This document shows, one piece after another, positions 1 through 8,947 of a stretch of DNA of 64,000 bases. This stretch comes from Saccharibacillus sp. CPCC 101409 (GTDB taxonomy: Bacteria; Bacillota; Bacilli; Paenibacillales; Paenibacillaceae). Under the pieces are notes generated by a model. The model saw only the letters and a program-made list of their open reading frames with translations, did no database searches and was not told the DNA's origin. The stretch's first letter is position 1. Every line of letters starts with the position of its first letter. A program made the position numbers and the translations under genes. Where the stretch lies: assembly GCF_030518235.1 (NCBI RefSeq), contig NZ_JAULSA010000008.1, positions 1 through 64,000 of the forward strand, given 5' to 3'.

Positions 1-344
1 AGGACGATTTCATCCGGGCAGTCCGCAAAGCGGAGCGTGTGGCCGTCGTGCCCGTGGGGCGCTCCTTTTTTACCGCCGGCGATCCGGGAATTCGTCGGCT
101 TACGAAAGCCGTCGCTCGAAGGCGGCTTGCTGCTGTTTTGACTGTTTTGTCCGAGCTGGCGTTCCAGCTCATGCACGCGTTTTTCCAGCTTTTGAATCGT
201 TTGAGCCTGAGCTTTGACGACCTTTTTTAGCTGTTGATTCTCTTCGCGCAGCATCCGATTTTGCTCCAAAAGCACGGTAAAGACGTCCGCGATTTCGGGG
301 TCGCCTTTGCAAACCTGCAACACTTGTTTCGGCGTGAAGTCCAC
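1..344 (-). CDS. IS66-family transposase (TnpC), N-terminal part, cut by window edge
   Basis: Reading the minus strand from a GTG at 344, preceded by an AAAGGAGA ribosome site, gives an open frame of 114 codons that runs off the window. It starts VDFTPKQVLQVCKGDPEIAD, continues as a leucine/glutamine coiled coil (about residues 25-65), and then has QNSQNSSKPPSSDG, the signature that opens IS66 transposases. These enzymes are DDE transposases; the catalytic core would lie outside the window. No other IS66 gene (tnpA/tnpB) is visible upstream, which fits the single-gene ISBst12-like branch. The terminal inverted repeat should lie between about 345 and 500, but I could not define it because the other end is not in the window. 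Confidence 0.85.
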   Translation of the reverse strand, partial: MDFTPKQVLQVCKGDPEIADVFTVLLEQNRMLREENQQLKKVVKAQAQTIQKLEKRVHELERQLGQNSQNSSKPPSSDGFRKPTNSRIAGGKKGAPHGHDGHTLRFADCPDEIV

Positions 345-536
345 AAACGTCTCTCCTTTCTCATGAAGCGGTATGAAGAATAGATTCAAGATTCGGGTTG
401 AAAAATCCTTTTTTTATAGAATGACGATAGAGAGGACCTAAGTAGTAACTATCTGCGCAGTTATTTCGTTGTAAGGCAGCCGGGAGGCAAAATTAACTGC
501 ACCGGTGCCGCTATTTTGCGCCTTATTCTTCCGCCC

Positions 537-1661
537 TTACCCCCGCATTCCGCGAGAAGCCGCGGCGTTCGCCGCTTCCGCCGCCTGCTCCGCGTCCGGC
601 GCGGGCCCGCTGGAGCCGCGCGTCAGCAGCTTCGTCGGCAGCAGCAGCTCCGTGAACGGCTCGTCCGGCCGTTCGATCCGCTCCAGCAGCCGCGCGACTG
701 CGCGGCGGCCGTACAGCGCCAGATCGACGTCGAGCGTCGTGATCGGCGGCACGGCCAGCCGGGACAAATAGCCATTGTCGAAGCTGACGACGGATACGTC
801 CTGCGGCACGCGCAGCCCCGCCTGCTGAAGCGCCGAGTTCAGGTAATAGCCGAAGCCGTCGTTGACGCAGAACCATGCGGTCGGCATGCGGTCCGAAGCT
901 TCCAGGCGCCGGACCAGACGCCCGACGAACTCGCTGTCTTCTTCCGCATTCCGCACGATCCAGCTCTCGTCGCTCTCCGGCAGGCCGAGTTCGCGCTGCG
1001 CCAGCCGGAAGCCGTCCAGCCGCTCGTCGTAGCTCGGCGACAGCGCCGTATTGCCGATAAAGCCCAGACGGCTGTGTCCGAGCTCCGCCAGATGACGCAC
1101 CGCTTCGTAAGCGCTGAAGCGGTTATTGGTCAGGATGCAGTCCGTCCGGATAAACGGATGATGATGGTCGATCAGCACGGTGGGAATGCCGGTGTCGATC
1201 ACTTTGCGGATATAGCCGGTCGTGATATGCGACAGGATCAGCACGCCTTCCACGCCTCCGCTTTCAATAAAGGAAGGCAGCGTCAGACTGTCCGCCGCCT
1301 GGCGGCTGACCGATTGGATCAGCAGGTTTTTGCCGCGCCGCGCCGCTTCGTCCTCGATCGTCAAATAGATCTCCCCGAAAAAGCCTTTCTGCGAGAAAGC
1401 GAAATCCGACGCGATCAGCGCGATACTGCCGCTTTCCTGCGCCGAGTCTTCCCGGCGCCGTCCCCGATTCTCCGAATAGGCATAGCCCATTTCCGCCGCC
1501 GTCCGCACGACGGTCCGCCGCGTTTCTTCGCTGACGCCGTCTTTGCCCGACAGCGCCTGGGAGACCGAGTTTTTCGAAATGCCCAGCCGATCGGCGATAT
1601 CCTGCATCGTCACTTTGGTCTTCGGTGGATTGTTCAGCGTGTTTTTTGTCGTTTTTTTCAT
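537..1661 (-). CDS. LacI-family transcriptional regulator
   Basis: This is a 374-aa protein with a LacI helix-turn-helix at about residues 17-45 (TMQDIADRLGISKNSVSQAL), a hinge, and a periplasmic-binding-protein-like effector domain to the C-terminus. The start at 1661 has AAAGGGTG upstream. It is divergent from the sugar ABC operon and most likely its local repressor. Two LacI-type palindromes lie between the genes. One overlaps the -10 of this gene's own promoter, so autoregulation is probable. The likely inducer is the sugar imported by the operon (a manno-oligosaccharide, by GH130 context); this is inference. Confidence 0.9.
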   Translation of the reverse strand: MKKTTKNTLNNPPKTKVTMQDIADRLGISKNSVSQALSGKDGVSEETRRTVVRTAAEMGYAYSENRGRRREDSAQESGSIALIASDFAFSQKGFFGEIYLTIEDEAARRGKNLLIQSVSRQAADSLTLPSFIESGGVEGVLILSHITTGYIRKVIDTGIPTVLIDHHHPFIRTDCILTNNRFSAYEAVRHLAELGHSRLGFIGNTALSPSYDERLDGFRLAQRELGLPESDESWIVRNAEEDSEFVGRLVRRLEASDRMPTAWFCVNDGFGYYLNSALQQAGLRVPQDVSVVSFDNGYLSRLAVPPITTLDVDLALYGRRAVARLLERIERPDEPFTELLLPTKLLTRGSSGPAPDAEQAAEAANAAASRGMRG

Positions 1662-1777
1662 CGCCTCGCACCCTTTCTATACTTCGGCCGTCCATTGTCT
1701 GCCGGAATTGCGGCAGGCAGGGGACGAGCAGCGGAATGGACATGACAGAACCGGTTTTGCTTTTTTGTGATGACTCC

Positions 1778-1806
1778 ATTGTAACGTTACAAAGATTACT
1801 TGTAAA
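1778..1806 (-). promoter_or_regulatory. Promoter of the LacI regulator gene with overlapping operator
   Basis: On the minus strand, TTTACA (1806-1801), a 17-bp spacer and TACAAT (1783-1778) form a good sigma-A promoter. A perfect 14-bp palindrome TTGTAACGTTACAA at 1779-1792 covers the -10 and part of the spacer. It is a typical LacI-family operator with a central CG, so the regulator probably represses itself. Confidence 0.65.
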
Positions 1807-1836
1807 GAAATTTGCTTGTTTTATAGCTATAATCAC

Positions 1837-1865
1837 TTGACAAACCATGATATCCGCACAATAAT
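1837..1865 (+). promoter_or_regulatory. Promoter of the sugar ABC/GH130 operon
   Basis: TTGACA at 1837-1842 and AATAAT at 1860-1865 are separated by 17 bp. Transcription would start near 1872, just before the second operator, leaving an untranslated leader of about 130 nt before the binding-protein gene. Confidence 0.55.
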
Positions 1866-1904
1866 ACGTTATATAAGCGCTTTCATAATTACCAGTCAAG
1901 CTTC

Positions 1905-1916
1905 TGTCACGTTACA
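1905..1916. promoter_or_regulatory. Second LacI-type operator
   Basis: TGTCACGTTACA differs by one base from the core TGTAACGTTACA of the first operator, about 125 bp away. It sits just downstream of the predicted operon start, where a bound repressor would block transcription. Two spaced operators suggest repression by looping. Confidence 0.55.
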
Positions 1917-2000
1917 AAAAGGGTGTCGTACCTAATGTCCCATTGTCCGTCGGATCTGTTATCTTCACTTATCCCGCAATCTCCAAGGAGGAACCAAGCG

Positions 2001-3329
2001 ATGAAAAGAAAATGGACCGCTTTATTGGCTCTGCCGCTGTCTCTGGTCATGCTGTCTGCCTGCTCCACCGGCAATCCGACGACGCAGCCGGGCACGGCCG
2101 AACCGTCCGCGGACGGCAAAGTCACCGTCGAATTCTGGGCCGCGCCGAATCCGACGCAGCAGGCGTTCTGGCAGGGGATGGCCGACGCGTATAAGAAAGA
2201 GAATCCCGACGTTACAATCAACGTGAGCGCGATCAAGGAATCGCCGAGTTCGGAAGCCAGCATCCAGGCCGCGATCGCCGGCAAAAGCGCGCCGACCATG
2301 TCGGAGAATATCAACCGCGGCTTCGCCGCGCAGCTGGCGAACAGCCAGGCGCTGGTGCCGCTCGATACGCTGGAAGGCTTCGACGATGTAGTGAAGGGCC
2401 GCAATATGACGAATACGATCGAGGCGTGGAAGTTCGCCGACGGCCACCAGTACGTCCTGCCGATCTACTCCAACGCGATGCTGTTCGGCTGGCGTATCGA
2501 CACGCTCAAGGAACTGGGTTACAACGAGCCGCCGCAGACGTACAGCGAAGTGCTGGAACTGACGCAGAAGCTCAAAGCGAAGTACCCGGATAAATACCTG
2601 TGGGCCAAAGCCGATCTGGCCGATCCCACCGCGTGGAAGCGCTGGTTCGACTTCTTTATGCTGTACGACGCGGCGTCGGGCGGCAACAAGTTCGTCGAAG
2701 GCGACAAATTCACCGGCGACGACAAAGCGGGCGTGGCGGCGCTGACTTTCGTCGACCAGCTGCGCCAGGCCAAGGGGCTGCTCGCGCAGAACGTGACGGA
2801 TCCGTTTGAAACGGGCGTCAGCGTCTTCACCGACCTGGGGCCGTGGACATTCACGACCTGGGCGGAGAAATTCCCGGAAATGAAGTACGGGGAAAACTAC
2901 ACGCTGTCGATGCCTCCGGTGCCCGACGATATAGACCCGGCGGATTCCAAGACTTTTGCCGATACCAAGGGTCTCGTTATCTACGCCCAGGCGCCCAAAG
3001 AAGCACAGGAAGCGGCGCTGGCGTTTGCGAAGTGGGTCTACTCCAACCCGGACAACGACGCCAAATGGTTCGAACAAACGATGCTGCCGCCGGCACGCGA
3101 CGATCTGTCGGACAACGCGGCGTTTACCAAGATCCTGGACGCCAATCCGCAGCTCCAGCCTTACGCGGCCAACGTTCCGAACGCCGTTCCTTCGATGGAC
3201 AACGCCAAGTTCAACGAGATCCAGACGCTGATCGGCCAGGAAGCGTTCAACAAAGTGGTCCGCGGCGAGATCGATCCGCAAACGGGCTGGGACAATATGA
3301 AGAAAGCGATCGAAGGAGAGCTTCAGTAA
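2001..3329 (+). CDS. ABC sugar transporter, extracellular solute-binding lipoprotein (family 1)
   Basis: The 442-aa product is the sugar-capturing lipoprotein of the importer. It has a short basic N-terminus, a hydrophobic segment and the lipobox LSAC at about residue 18, followed by a Thr/Pro-rich linker and a family 1 solute-binding fold (VTVEFWAAPNPTQQAF near the start; TMSENINRGFAAQL later). The start is the ATG at 2001, preceded by AAGGAGG at 1985-1991; upstream in-frame codons lack a ribosome site. Two permease genes follow. No ATPase is encoded here, so the importer presumably uses a shared MsmX-type ATPase from elsewhere. Confidence 0.92.
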   Translation: MKRKWTALLALPLSLVMLSACSTGNPTTQPGTAEPSADGKVTVEFWAAPNPTQQAFWQGMADAYKKENPDVTINVSAIKESPSSEASIQAAIAGKSAPTMSENINRGFAAQLANSQALVPLDTLEGFDDVVKGRNMTNTIEAWKFADGHQYVLPIYSNAMLFGWRIDTLKELGYNEPPQTYSEVLELTQKLKAKYPDKYLWAKADLADPTAWKRWFDFFMLYDAASGGNKFVEGDKFTGDDKAGVAALTFVDQLRQAKGLLAQNVTDPFETGVSVFTDLGPWTFTTWAEKFPEMKYGENYTLSMPPVPDDIDPADSKTFADTKGLVIYAQAPKEAQEAALAFAKWVYSNPDNDAKWFEQTMLPPARDDLSDNAAFTKILDANPQLQPYAANVPNAVPSMDNAKFNEIQTLIGQEAFNKVVRGEIDPQTGWDNMKKAIEGELQ

Positions 3330-3388
3330 CGGGGCGCTTCAATAAGGCAACGGAAATCTAACGGAGTTCTGTAAAGGGGTCTTCGCCG

Positions 3389-4264
3389 ATGAATCCGAAC
3401 AACAACAGACTGGGCTGGACGTTCACCAGCCCTTACCTGATTTATTCGCTGGTCTTTTTTCTCGGGCCGCTGCTCTGGTCGTTCTATCTGGCGTTCACCA
3501 ACTGGGATATGATCGCGCCGAGCTACGAGTTCGTGGGTTTCGACAACTTCGTCAAAGCGTTCCGCTCCGCGGGCGTGCAGTCGGCCTTCTGGGTCACGTA
3601 CAAATTCATGCTGGTGTTCGTGCCGCTGGTCATCGCGATGTCGCTGGTCGTGTCGGTGCTGATCCACGGCCTGCCGCGGTTCAAAAGTTTGTTCCTGATC
3701 GGGTTTTTCCTGCCGTATCTGTCGTCGGGCGTCGTCTCGGCGCTGATTGTCAAAGGTTTCCTGTCCTACAACAGCCCGATGAACGAATGGCTGCGCGGGA
3801 TCGGGATCAATATCAACTGGCTCGGCGGTCCGTGGTCGGCGCTGTTCGTGGTCGGGCTGATCATGGCGTGGAAATTTACCGGCTACTACGCGCTGATTCT
3901 GACATCGGGGCTGGAAAGTATCGACCGCGAGATCTACGAAGCGGCGGCGATCGACGGCGTGTCGAACACCTCGCGCTTCTGGCGCATTACGCTGCCGCTG
4001 CTGTACCCCGCGCTGTACACGACGCTGATCCTTGCTTTCGGCGTTACGTTCGGCATCTTTACCGAAGTGTATCAGCTCACCGGCGGGGGACCGAATTTCG
4101 CGACCAATACGTGGCAGATGGAGATTTTCAGTCAGGCGTTTAAAAATCTGCAGGCCGGATACGCATCGGCGGTGGCGCTGCTGGCTTCGCTGGCGACGTT
4201 CGTGTCGATCTTCCTGATCCGCAAACTGCTGGAACTGTGGGGGAAGCGCAATGGTTGGGTCTAA
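3389..4264 (+). CDS. ABC sugar transporter permease (MalF/UgpA type)
   Basis: A 291-aa inner-membrane protein with six predicted transmembrane segments. The permease EAA loop is visible as EAAAIDGVSNTSRFWRITLP (about residues 189-208), which contacts the ATPase. It lies 59 bp after the binding protein, and its end overlaps the next permease by 14 bp, indicating translational coupling. It forms one half of the sugar channel. Confidence 0.93.
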   Translation: MNPNNNRLGWTFTSPYLIYSLVFFLGPLLWSFYLAFTNWDMIAPSYEFVGFDNFVKAFRSAGVQSAFWVTYKFMLVFVPLVIAMSLVVSVLIHGLPRFKSLFLIGFFLPYLSSGVVSALIVKGFLSYNSPMNEWLRGIGININWLGGPWSALFVVGLIMAWKFTGYYALILTSGLESIDREIYEAAAIDGVSNTSRFWRITLPLLYPALYTTLILAFGVTFGIFTEVYQLTGGGPNFATNTWQMEIFSQAFKNLQAGYASAVALLASLATFVSIFLIRKLLELWGKRNGWV

Positions 4265-5099
4265 CAATACGAAAAGCAGCCGCCGGCTTCGCCTCTCGAT
4301 CCGCTATGCGCTGGCCTCCGCGCTGCTGCTGGTCATGGTCTATCCGTATCTGTACATGGTGCTGAATTCGTTCGCCGACTGGAACCAGGTGGACCGCAAG
4401 CTGCTGCCCGATTCGTTTACGCTCAAGTCGTACACCTGGCTGCTGAACGGCGGCGAAACGGGCGTCACCCGGCCGTGGATCAACGCGTTCGCCAACAGCG
4501 TGATCGTGTCGGTCGCGTCGACCGCGCTGATGATGCTGTTCGGGGTGATGGTGGCGTACGCGCTGTCCAAACTTCGGTTCCGGGGCCGCGATACGATCAA
4601 CAACTTTATTTTGTTTCATATGTTTTTCCCCGGCATTATCCTGCTGATTCCGAGCTTCCTCATTATTCAGCGGATCGGCTGGTACGATACGTACTGGGCG
4701 CTGATTATCCCGAAAGGCGTCAGCCTGTGGGCAATCTTTATGTACACGAACTTTTTCCGCGCGATTCCGGATACGTTTATCGAAGCGGCCAAACTGGACG
4801 GGGCGAGGGACTTCCAGATTCTGTACCGGATCATGCTGCCCATGTCGAAGTCGATCACCAGCGTCATCTTCCTGTTCACGCTGATGGAACGCTGGACGGA
4901 GCTGCTGTGGGACATGATCATGGTGCGCAGCGACCACATGCTGACGCTCAATGTGCTGCTGTCGCAGATGTTCGGGCCGTACGGCGGCTATCCGGGTCCG
5001 CTGTATGCCGGCTCCGTGCTGCTGTCGCTGCCAATCATCGTCCTGTTTATCATTTTCGGGAAAAAGTTTCAGGAAGGCATGCAGTTTACGCTTAAATAA
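4251..5099 (+). CDS. ABC sugar transporter permease (MalG/UgpE type)
   Basis: A 282-aa membrane protein with six predicted transmembrane segments. The EAA loop reads EAAKLDGARDFQILYRIMLP (about residues 182-201). It starts inside the end of the preceding permease gene, so the two are probably co-translated. With the binding protein it makes a carbohydrate uptake type 1 importer lacking its own ATPase gene. Confidence 0.93.
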   Translation: MVGSNNTKSSRRLRLSIRYALASALLLVMVYPYLYMVLNSFADWNQVDRKLLPDSFTLKSYTWLLNGGETGVTRPWINAFANSVIVSVASTALMMLFGVMVAYALSKLRFRGRDTINNFILFHMFFPGIILLIPSFLIIQRIGWYDTYWALIIPKGVSLWAIFMYTNFFRAIPDTFIEAAKLDGARDFQILYRIMLPMSKSITSVIFLFTLMERWTELLWDMIMVRSDHMLTLNVLLSQMFGPYGGYPGPLYAGSVLLSLPIIVLFIIFGKKFQEGMQFTLK

Positions 5100-5133
5100 G
5101 CCGGTTCGACGGGAAAGGATGTACCGCATACAG

Positions 5134-6081
5134 ATGAAATTCACAAGCGAAACGAAGCTGAAAACGTGCCGCGAGCTGCTGGAGGAATATGAAAAGGGTG
5201 CTTCTGCGGCGGGCGGCGCGGGCAAACTGGTCTTCGGCGGCGTGGGCGCGCGGGACGTGTACAATATCGCCGCGCCGTTCGAAGACGAAGGAGAAGCCGT
5301 GATCGCCGGGCGGGTGGAGCGGCGGGACAGCGAAGAATCGGAGATCGTATTTTTTACGGAAAAAGACGGCGTCTGGACCCCGCGCGAAGGATCGCCGCTG
5401 CTCAAATTGCAGGACCCGTTTCGCGCGGTTGTCGGCGAAGAGCTGCTGATCGGCGGCGTGGAAACGTACCCGGACCCGGACCATCCCGGCGGCCTGCTGT
5501 GGCGGACCGTGCTGCACCGGGGCTCGAAGATCGCCGATTTGCAGCCCTTCTTCCGCGGGCCGGAGCGCATGAAAGATCTGCGGCTGGTCCAGCTGGATGA
5601 CGGCGGAATCGGCGTGTTTACACGGCCCCAGGGCGAAAAAGGCGGACGCGGCAAAATCGGCTTCCTGCGCCTGGATTCGCTGGACGAGCTGAGCGTGGAC
5701 GCCATCGAGAACGCGCCGCTGCTGGAGAACCAGTTCGACGACGAGGAGTGGGGCGGCGCGAACGAGATTCATCCGCTGGCAAACGGCCGGCTCGGCGTGC
5801 TCGGGCATATCGCCTGCTTCGACGAACGCGGAGACCGGCATTATTATCCGATGACGTTCGTGTTCGATCCGGCGTCGGGCACGCACACCGCAATCGTGCT
5901 GCTGGCCGTGCGCGCCGACTTCCTGCCCGGACCGTCCAAACGGCCCGATCTGCGGGATGTCGTGTTCAGCGGCGGGCTGATTCGTCGGCCTGGCGGCGGT
6001 GCGCTGCTGTACGCCGGAACCGGCGACGCGGAAGCGCAGGCGCTGGAGGTGGACGATCCGTTTGCGGCGTTCGAGCGGTAG
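5134..6081 (+). CDS. DUF1861-like protein, probable glycan-active beta-propeller
   Basis: A soluble protein of 315 aa without signal peptide. Phrases such as VFGGVGARDVYNIAAPF, GGVETYP and WGGANEIHPLANGRLG resemble the DUF1861 family, which is often encoded beside GH130 enzymes and is thought to share a five-bladed propeller fold. I chose the ATG at 5134, with GGGAAAGGA ending 14 bp upstream; the ATG at 5119 sits on that ribosome site. It lies between the importer and the GH130 gene, so a cytosolic role on the imported mannoside is likely, but I know no established reaction for it. Confidence 0.65.
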   Translation: MKFTSETKLKTCRELLEEYEKGASAAGGAGKLVFGGVGARDVYNIAAPFEDEGEAVIAGRVERRDSEESEIVFFTEKDGVWTPREGSPLLKLQDPFRAVVGEELLIGGVETYPDPDHPGGLLWRTVLHRGSKIADLQPFFRGPERMKDLRLVQLDDGGIGVFTRPQGEKGGRGKIGFLRLDSLDELSVDAIENAPLLENQFDDEEWGGANEIHPLANGRLGVLGHIACFDERGDRHYYPMTFVFDPASGTHTAIVLLAVRADFLPGPSKRPDLRDVVFSGGLIRRPGGGALLYAGTGDAEAQALEVDDPFAAFER

Positions 6082-6163
6082 GGAATCGGTCCCGGCCGCG
6101 CGCGCCGACAGGCAGGGAAGAGAAGGCGTATACGTTCAAGTGAATGCCGAAGGAGCTGACGAG

Positions 6164-7225
6164 ATGAACAGTCAACGTTATGAAGAAAATCCGCTGATCG
6201 CGCCGAAGGACGTCAAGCCTTACCACGCAGGGTTCGAGGTGATCGGCGCGTTCAACGCGGGCGTGGCCGTATACGAAGGCGAAACGCTGCTGCTGCTCCG
6301 GGTGGCGGAGCGGCCGCTGCCTCCGCGCGAAGGCGTCGTGGGCGCGCCGGTCTACAACCCGGACAGCGGCGAAGTCGCGGTGAAAGAGCTGCGGCTGGAC
6401 GACGAGCGGTACGACTTTTCCGATCCGCGCACCATCCGGGAGAAGGGGTCGGAAGGCGCGTTCGCTTACCTGACCTCGCTGTCGTATATCCGCATCGCGC
6501 GGAGCGCGGACGGACGGCATTTTACCGTGGACGACAAGCCGTTTATTTACCCGTCGGGCGAGCTGGAAACGTTCGGGATCGAAGACCCGCGTGTGACGCA
6601 GATCGGCGATACGTACTATATTTACTTCTCCGCCGCTTCGCCCGTGGGCATCGGGGAAAGTCTCGTATCCACGAAAGACTTCGTGCATACGGAGCATCAC
6701 GGGATGATCTTCGGGCCGGACAACAAGGACGTCATTATCTTCCCGGAAAAAGTCGGCGGCAAATACTACGCGCTGCACCGCCCAACCACTCCGAGCACCG
6801 GCCGCCCGGAAGTATGGCTGGCGGAGTCGGACAATCTGCTCTACTGGGGCAACCACAAGCATCTGCTCGGCCTGCGCGCGGACCGCTGGGACAGCGGCCG
6901 CATCGGCGGCGGCGCGGTGCCGATCCGCACCGAACGCGGCTGGCTTGCGCTGTACCACGGCGCGACGAAGGAGCACCGCTACTGCATGGGCGCGGTGCTG
7001 CTGGACGCGGACGATCCTTCGCGCGTGCTGGCGCGCTCGGCCCGGCCGATCCTCGAGCCGGAAGCGCCGTACGAAACGGACGGTTTCTTCGGCGGCGTGG
7101 TATTCGCCTGCGGCGCGGTCGTCGACGGCGACGTCGTGCGGCTGTATTACGGCGCGGCCGACACGTCGACGGCCTGCGCGGAACTGAGCTTGCGTGAGAT
7201 TCTGGACGGGCTGGAGCCGGTGTGA
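6164..7225 (+). CDS. Glycoside hydrolase family 130 (beta-mannoside phosphorylase or mannosidase)
   Basis: A 353-aa cytosolic protein starting at the ATG at 6164 (AAGGAG upstream). GH130 features are the opening ENPLIAPKD, the LLLLRVAER strand, GIEDPRVTQIGDTYYIYFS (about residues 141-159), and later AVPIRTERGWLALYHG. GH130 enzymes phosphorolyse beta-1,4- or beta-1,2-linked mannosides to mannose 1-phosphate, and one subgroup hydrolyses them. The sequence alone does not tell me which linkage or mechanism applies. Being last in the importer operon, it probably attacks the imported oligosaccharide. Confidence 0.85.
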   Translation: MNSQRYEENPLIAPKDVKPYHAGFEVIGAFNAGVAVYEGETLLLLRVAERPLPPREGVVGAPVYNPDSGEVAVKELRLDDERYDFSDPRTIREKGSEGAFAYLTSLSYIRIARSADGRHFTVDDKPFIYPSGELETFGIEDPRVTQIGDTYYIYFSAASPVGIGESLVSTKDFVHTEHHGMIFGPDNKDVIIFPEKVGGKYYALHRPTTPSTGRPEVWLAESDNLLYWGNHKHLLGLRADRWDSGRIGGGAVPIRTERGWLALYHGATKEHRYCMGAVLLDADDPSRVLARSARPILEPEAPYETDGFFGGVVFACGAVVDGDVVRLYYGAADTSTACAELSLREILDGLEPV

Positions 7226-7607
7226 AGCAGGGGCGCTTGGACTTTTGCTTTTTGCTTTTGGACCCCGATATCGGGGCCCCGCCCCGCCGGTCCGGCCTAA
7301 CGGAACCGAGAAGCGCTAAAAGCGTCTTTTTCGAGCTTGGAATCCGCTAACTGAACTCAGAGACGCTAATCCGCCGATTTGCGCCTGCGGAACCGCGGAT
7401 CGGGGCTGTTAGCGTCTCCCGGTTCCGTTAGGTTTGCGAAGGAGGCGAATTCGTGCAAATAGCGCCGCCTCGTTCCGCTAGAGTCGGCGCGTTCGCGCGA
7501 AGCTTCGACTTTGCAGGCGCAGACGGCAAAAAATCGGCATTTGCCGGAACGACGCGGCCAGAAAGGCGGCGAATTTCCGGCAAATGCCGATTCGATTCAC
7601 GGGCGGA
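7226..7607. repeat. Non-coding interval with dispersed repeats (TAACGGAA...GACGCTAA type)
   Basis: No gene is visible in these 380 bp. Three copies of a 22-bp unit occur: 7298-7319 (direct), 7348-7369 (direct) and 7409-7430 (inverted). The consensus is TAACGGAA-N3-AGAGACGCTAA. The same unit occurs at 18160-18342 in another intergenic region. A short palindrome CCCCGATATCGGGG (7263-7276) may serve as part of a terminator for the GH130 operon. The unit looks like a small palindromic intergenic repeat of the genome. Confidence 0.6.
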
Positions 7608-8819
7608 TCAATCCCCGCCGAAGCCCGGCTCCAGCTTGGAGCCGGATTTCTGTCCGCGCTGCTCCGGACGCAGGGCCGAAGTCCTGCGGTAGAAGGTGTA
7701 CAGCGCCACGGCGAAAGCCGCGACGACGATAAAGCCGCCGATCCAGGCGTTGTAGGTGACGGAAGGCGCGCGGTCGATCACGACGCCGCCGATCGCCGAG
7801 CCGGCCGCGATGCCGACCTGCAGGGCGGAGAAGTTGAAGCTCTGCTGGATCTCCGACGTTTCCGGCGCGGCTTCGATCAGGTAGCTCTGCTGCGCCGGCG
7901 ACAGCGCCCAGCTCAGCGCGCCCCAGACGAAGACGAGGATCGCGAACAGCGGGATGATGGACGCCGTAAACGGCAGGACGAACAGCGACAGGGCAAACAC
8001 GCCGACGACGATCAGGATACTTTTTTTGGCGCCCAGGCTATCCGACATCACGCCGCCGATCATACCGCCCGCGACGGCCGCGAGGCCGAAGAAGAAGTAC
8101 ACGACGCTGATCCAGGAAGCGCTCAGGTGCATGACGTTTTCCAGGAACGGCGTGAAGTAGGCGTACAGCGTGTAGTGGCCGGCCAACAGCAGCAGCGTAA
8201 CCAGATGCGCGCCGGCCACGCGCATGTTTCTCAGCGAAGACAGCTGCTGGCGAAGCGGCATGATCTGCTGCGGCTGAATCGGCTCCATCAGCTTGTAGAT
8301 GACGAGCATCGCCAGCAGCGCGAACGCCGCGATGAACAGGAACAGGATGCGCCAGCCGAGTTTGTCGGCGGCAAGTACGCCGAGCGGCACGCCGAGCACG
8401 ATCGCGGAGCTGATGCCCATCGATACGATGCCGATCACGCGGGCGCGGAAGTTCTCCGGCACGACTTTGACGGCAATGGTCAGCGACAGCGTGGTAATCA
8501 GCGATCCGCTGGCCGCCGTAACGAAGCGGGAGATCAGCAGCACGCCGAAATTCGGGCTCCAGAACGCGAGCAGGCTGCCCAGGATAAAGACGACCAGCGA
8601 CCAGAGATACAGCTTGCGCCGTTCAACCCGCGCGGTCAGCGCAAGCAGCGTCGGACCGGATACGGCATAGACGAGCGCGTAGGCGGTGATAAGCTGGCCG
8701 GCGGTGCTGACGGATATGCCGAGGTCTGCGGCGATCTGCGGCAGCACGCCGCCGATAATAAGTTCGACGAGGCCCACGGTGAACGCGGCGATCGTCAGAA
8801 CGAGGACTTTGAGATTCAT
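7608..8819 (-). CDS. MFS transporter, DHA1-type exporter (possible purine efflux pump, PbuE-like)
   Basis: The 403-aa product has 12 predicted transmembrane segments. The N-terminus MNLKVLVLTIAAFTVGLVEL and the loop RVERRKLYLWS place it in the drug:H+ antiporter-1 / AraJ group, which includes the Bacillus purine exporter PbuE. The start at 8819 has AAAGGAG about 10 bp upstream; a longer frame to 8915 would read through the riboswitch terminator. The leader carries a guanine-class aptamer and an overlapping terminator. Combined with the family, this makes export of guanine or a related base the best guess. Confidence 0.8.
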   Translation of the reverse strand: MNLKVLVLTIAAFTVGLVELIIGGVLPQIAADLGISVSTAGQLITAYALVYAVSGPTLLALTARVERRKLYLWSLVVFILGSLLAFWSPNFGVLLISRFVTAASGSLITTLSLTIAVKVVPENFRARVIGIVSMGISSAIVLGVPLGVLAADKLGWRILFLFIAAFALLAMLVIYKLMEPIQPQQIMPLRQQLSSLRNMRVAGAHLVTLLLLAGHYTLYAYFTPFLENVMHLSASWISVVYFFFGLAAVAGGMIGGVMSDSLGAKKSILIVVGVFALSLFVLPFTASIIPLFAILVFVWGALSWALSPAQQSYLIEAAPETSEIQQSFNFSALQVGIAAGSAIGGVVIDRAPSVTYNAWIGGFIVVAAFAVALYTFYRRTSALRPEQRGQKSGSKLEPGFGGD

Positions 8820-8896
8820 GGATGACAGAGCTCCTTTTTGTTCGAGATTGCGGTAAGGCAGGCGCGAAGGAATCGGGGTCGAACGGTGGGTGAACG

Positions 8897-8947
8897 CAAA
8901 AAATCCCGACTGCAAAGGCGCCTGCGGCGCGACTTTGTAGTCGGGAT
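8897..8947 (-). terminator. Riboswitch-controlled intrinsic terminator before the MFS gene
   Basis: On the minus strand, ATCCCGACTACAAAG (8947-8933) pairs with CTTTGCAGTCGGGAT (8917-8903) and is followed by a T run (8902-8897). The 5' arm includes the J3/1-P1 3' strand of the purine aptamer, so aptamer and terminator cannot form together. Ligand binding should therefore prevent termination (an ON switch). Confidence 0.8.

Noticed and set aside
345-536. Exact terminal inverted repeat of the IS66 element
   Set aside because: Only one end of the element is in the window, so the repeat cannot be paired; candidates around 440-500 are not convincing.
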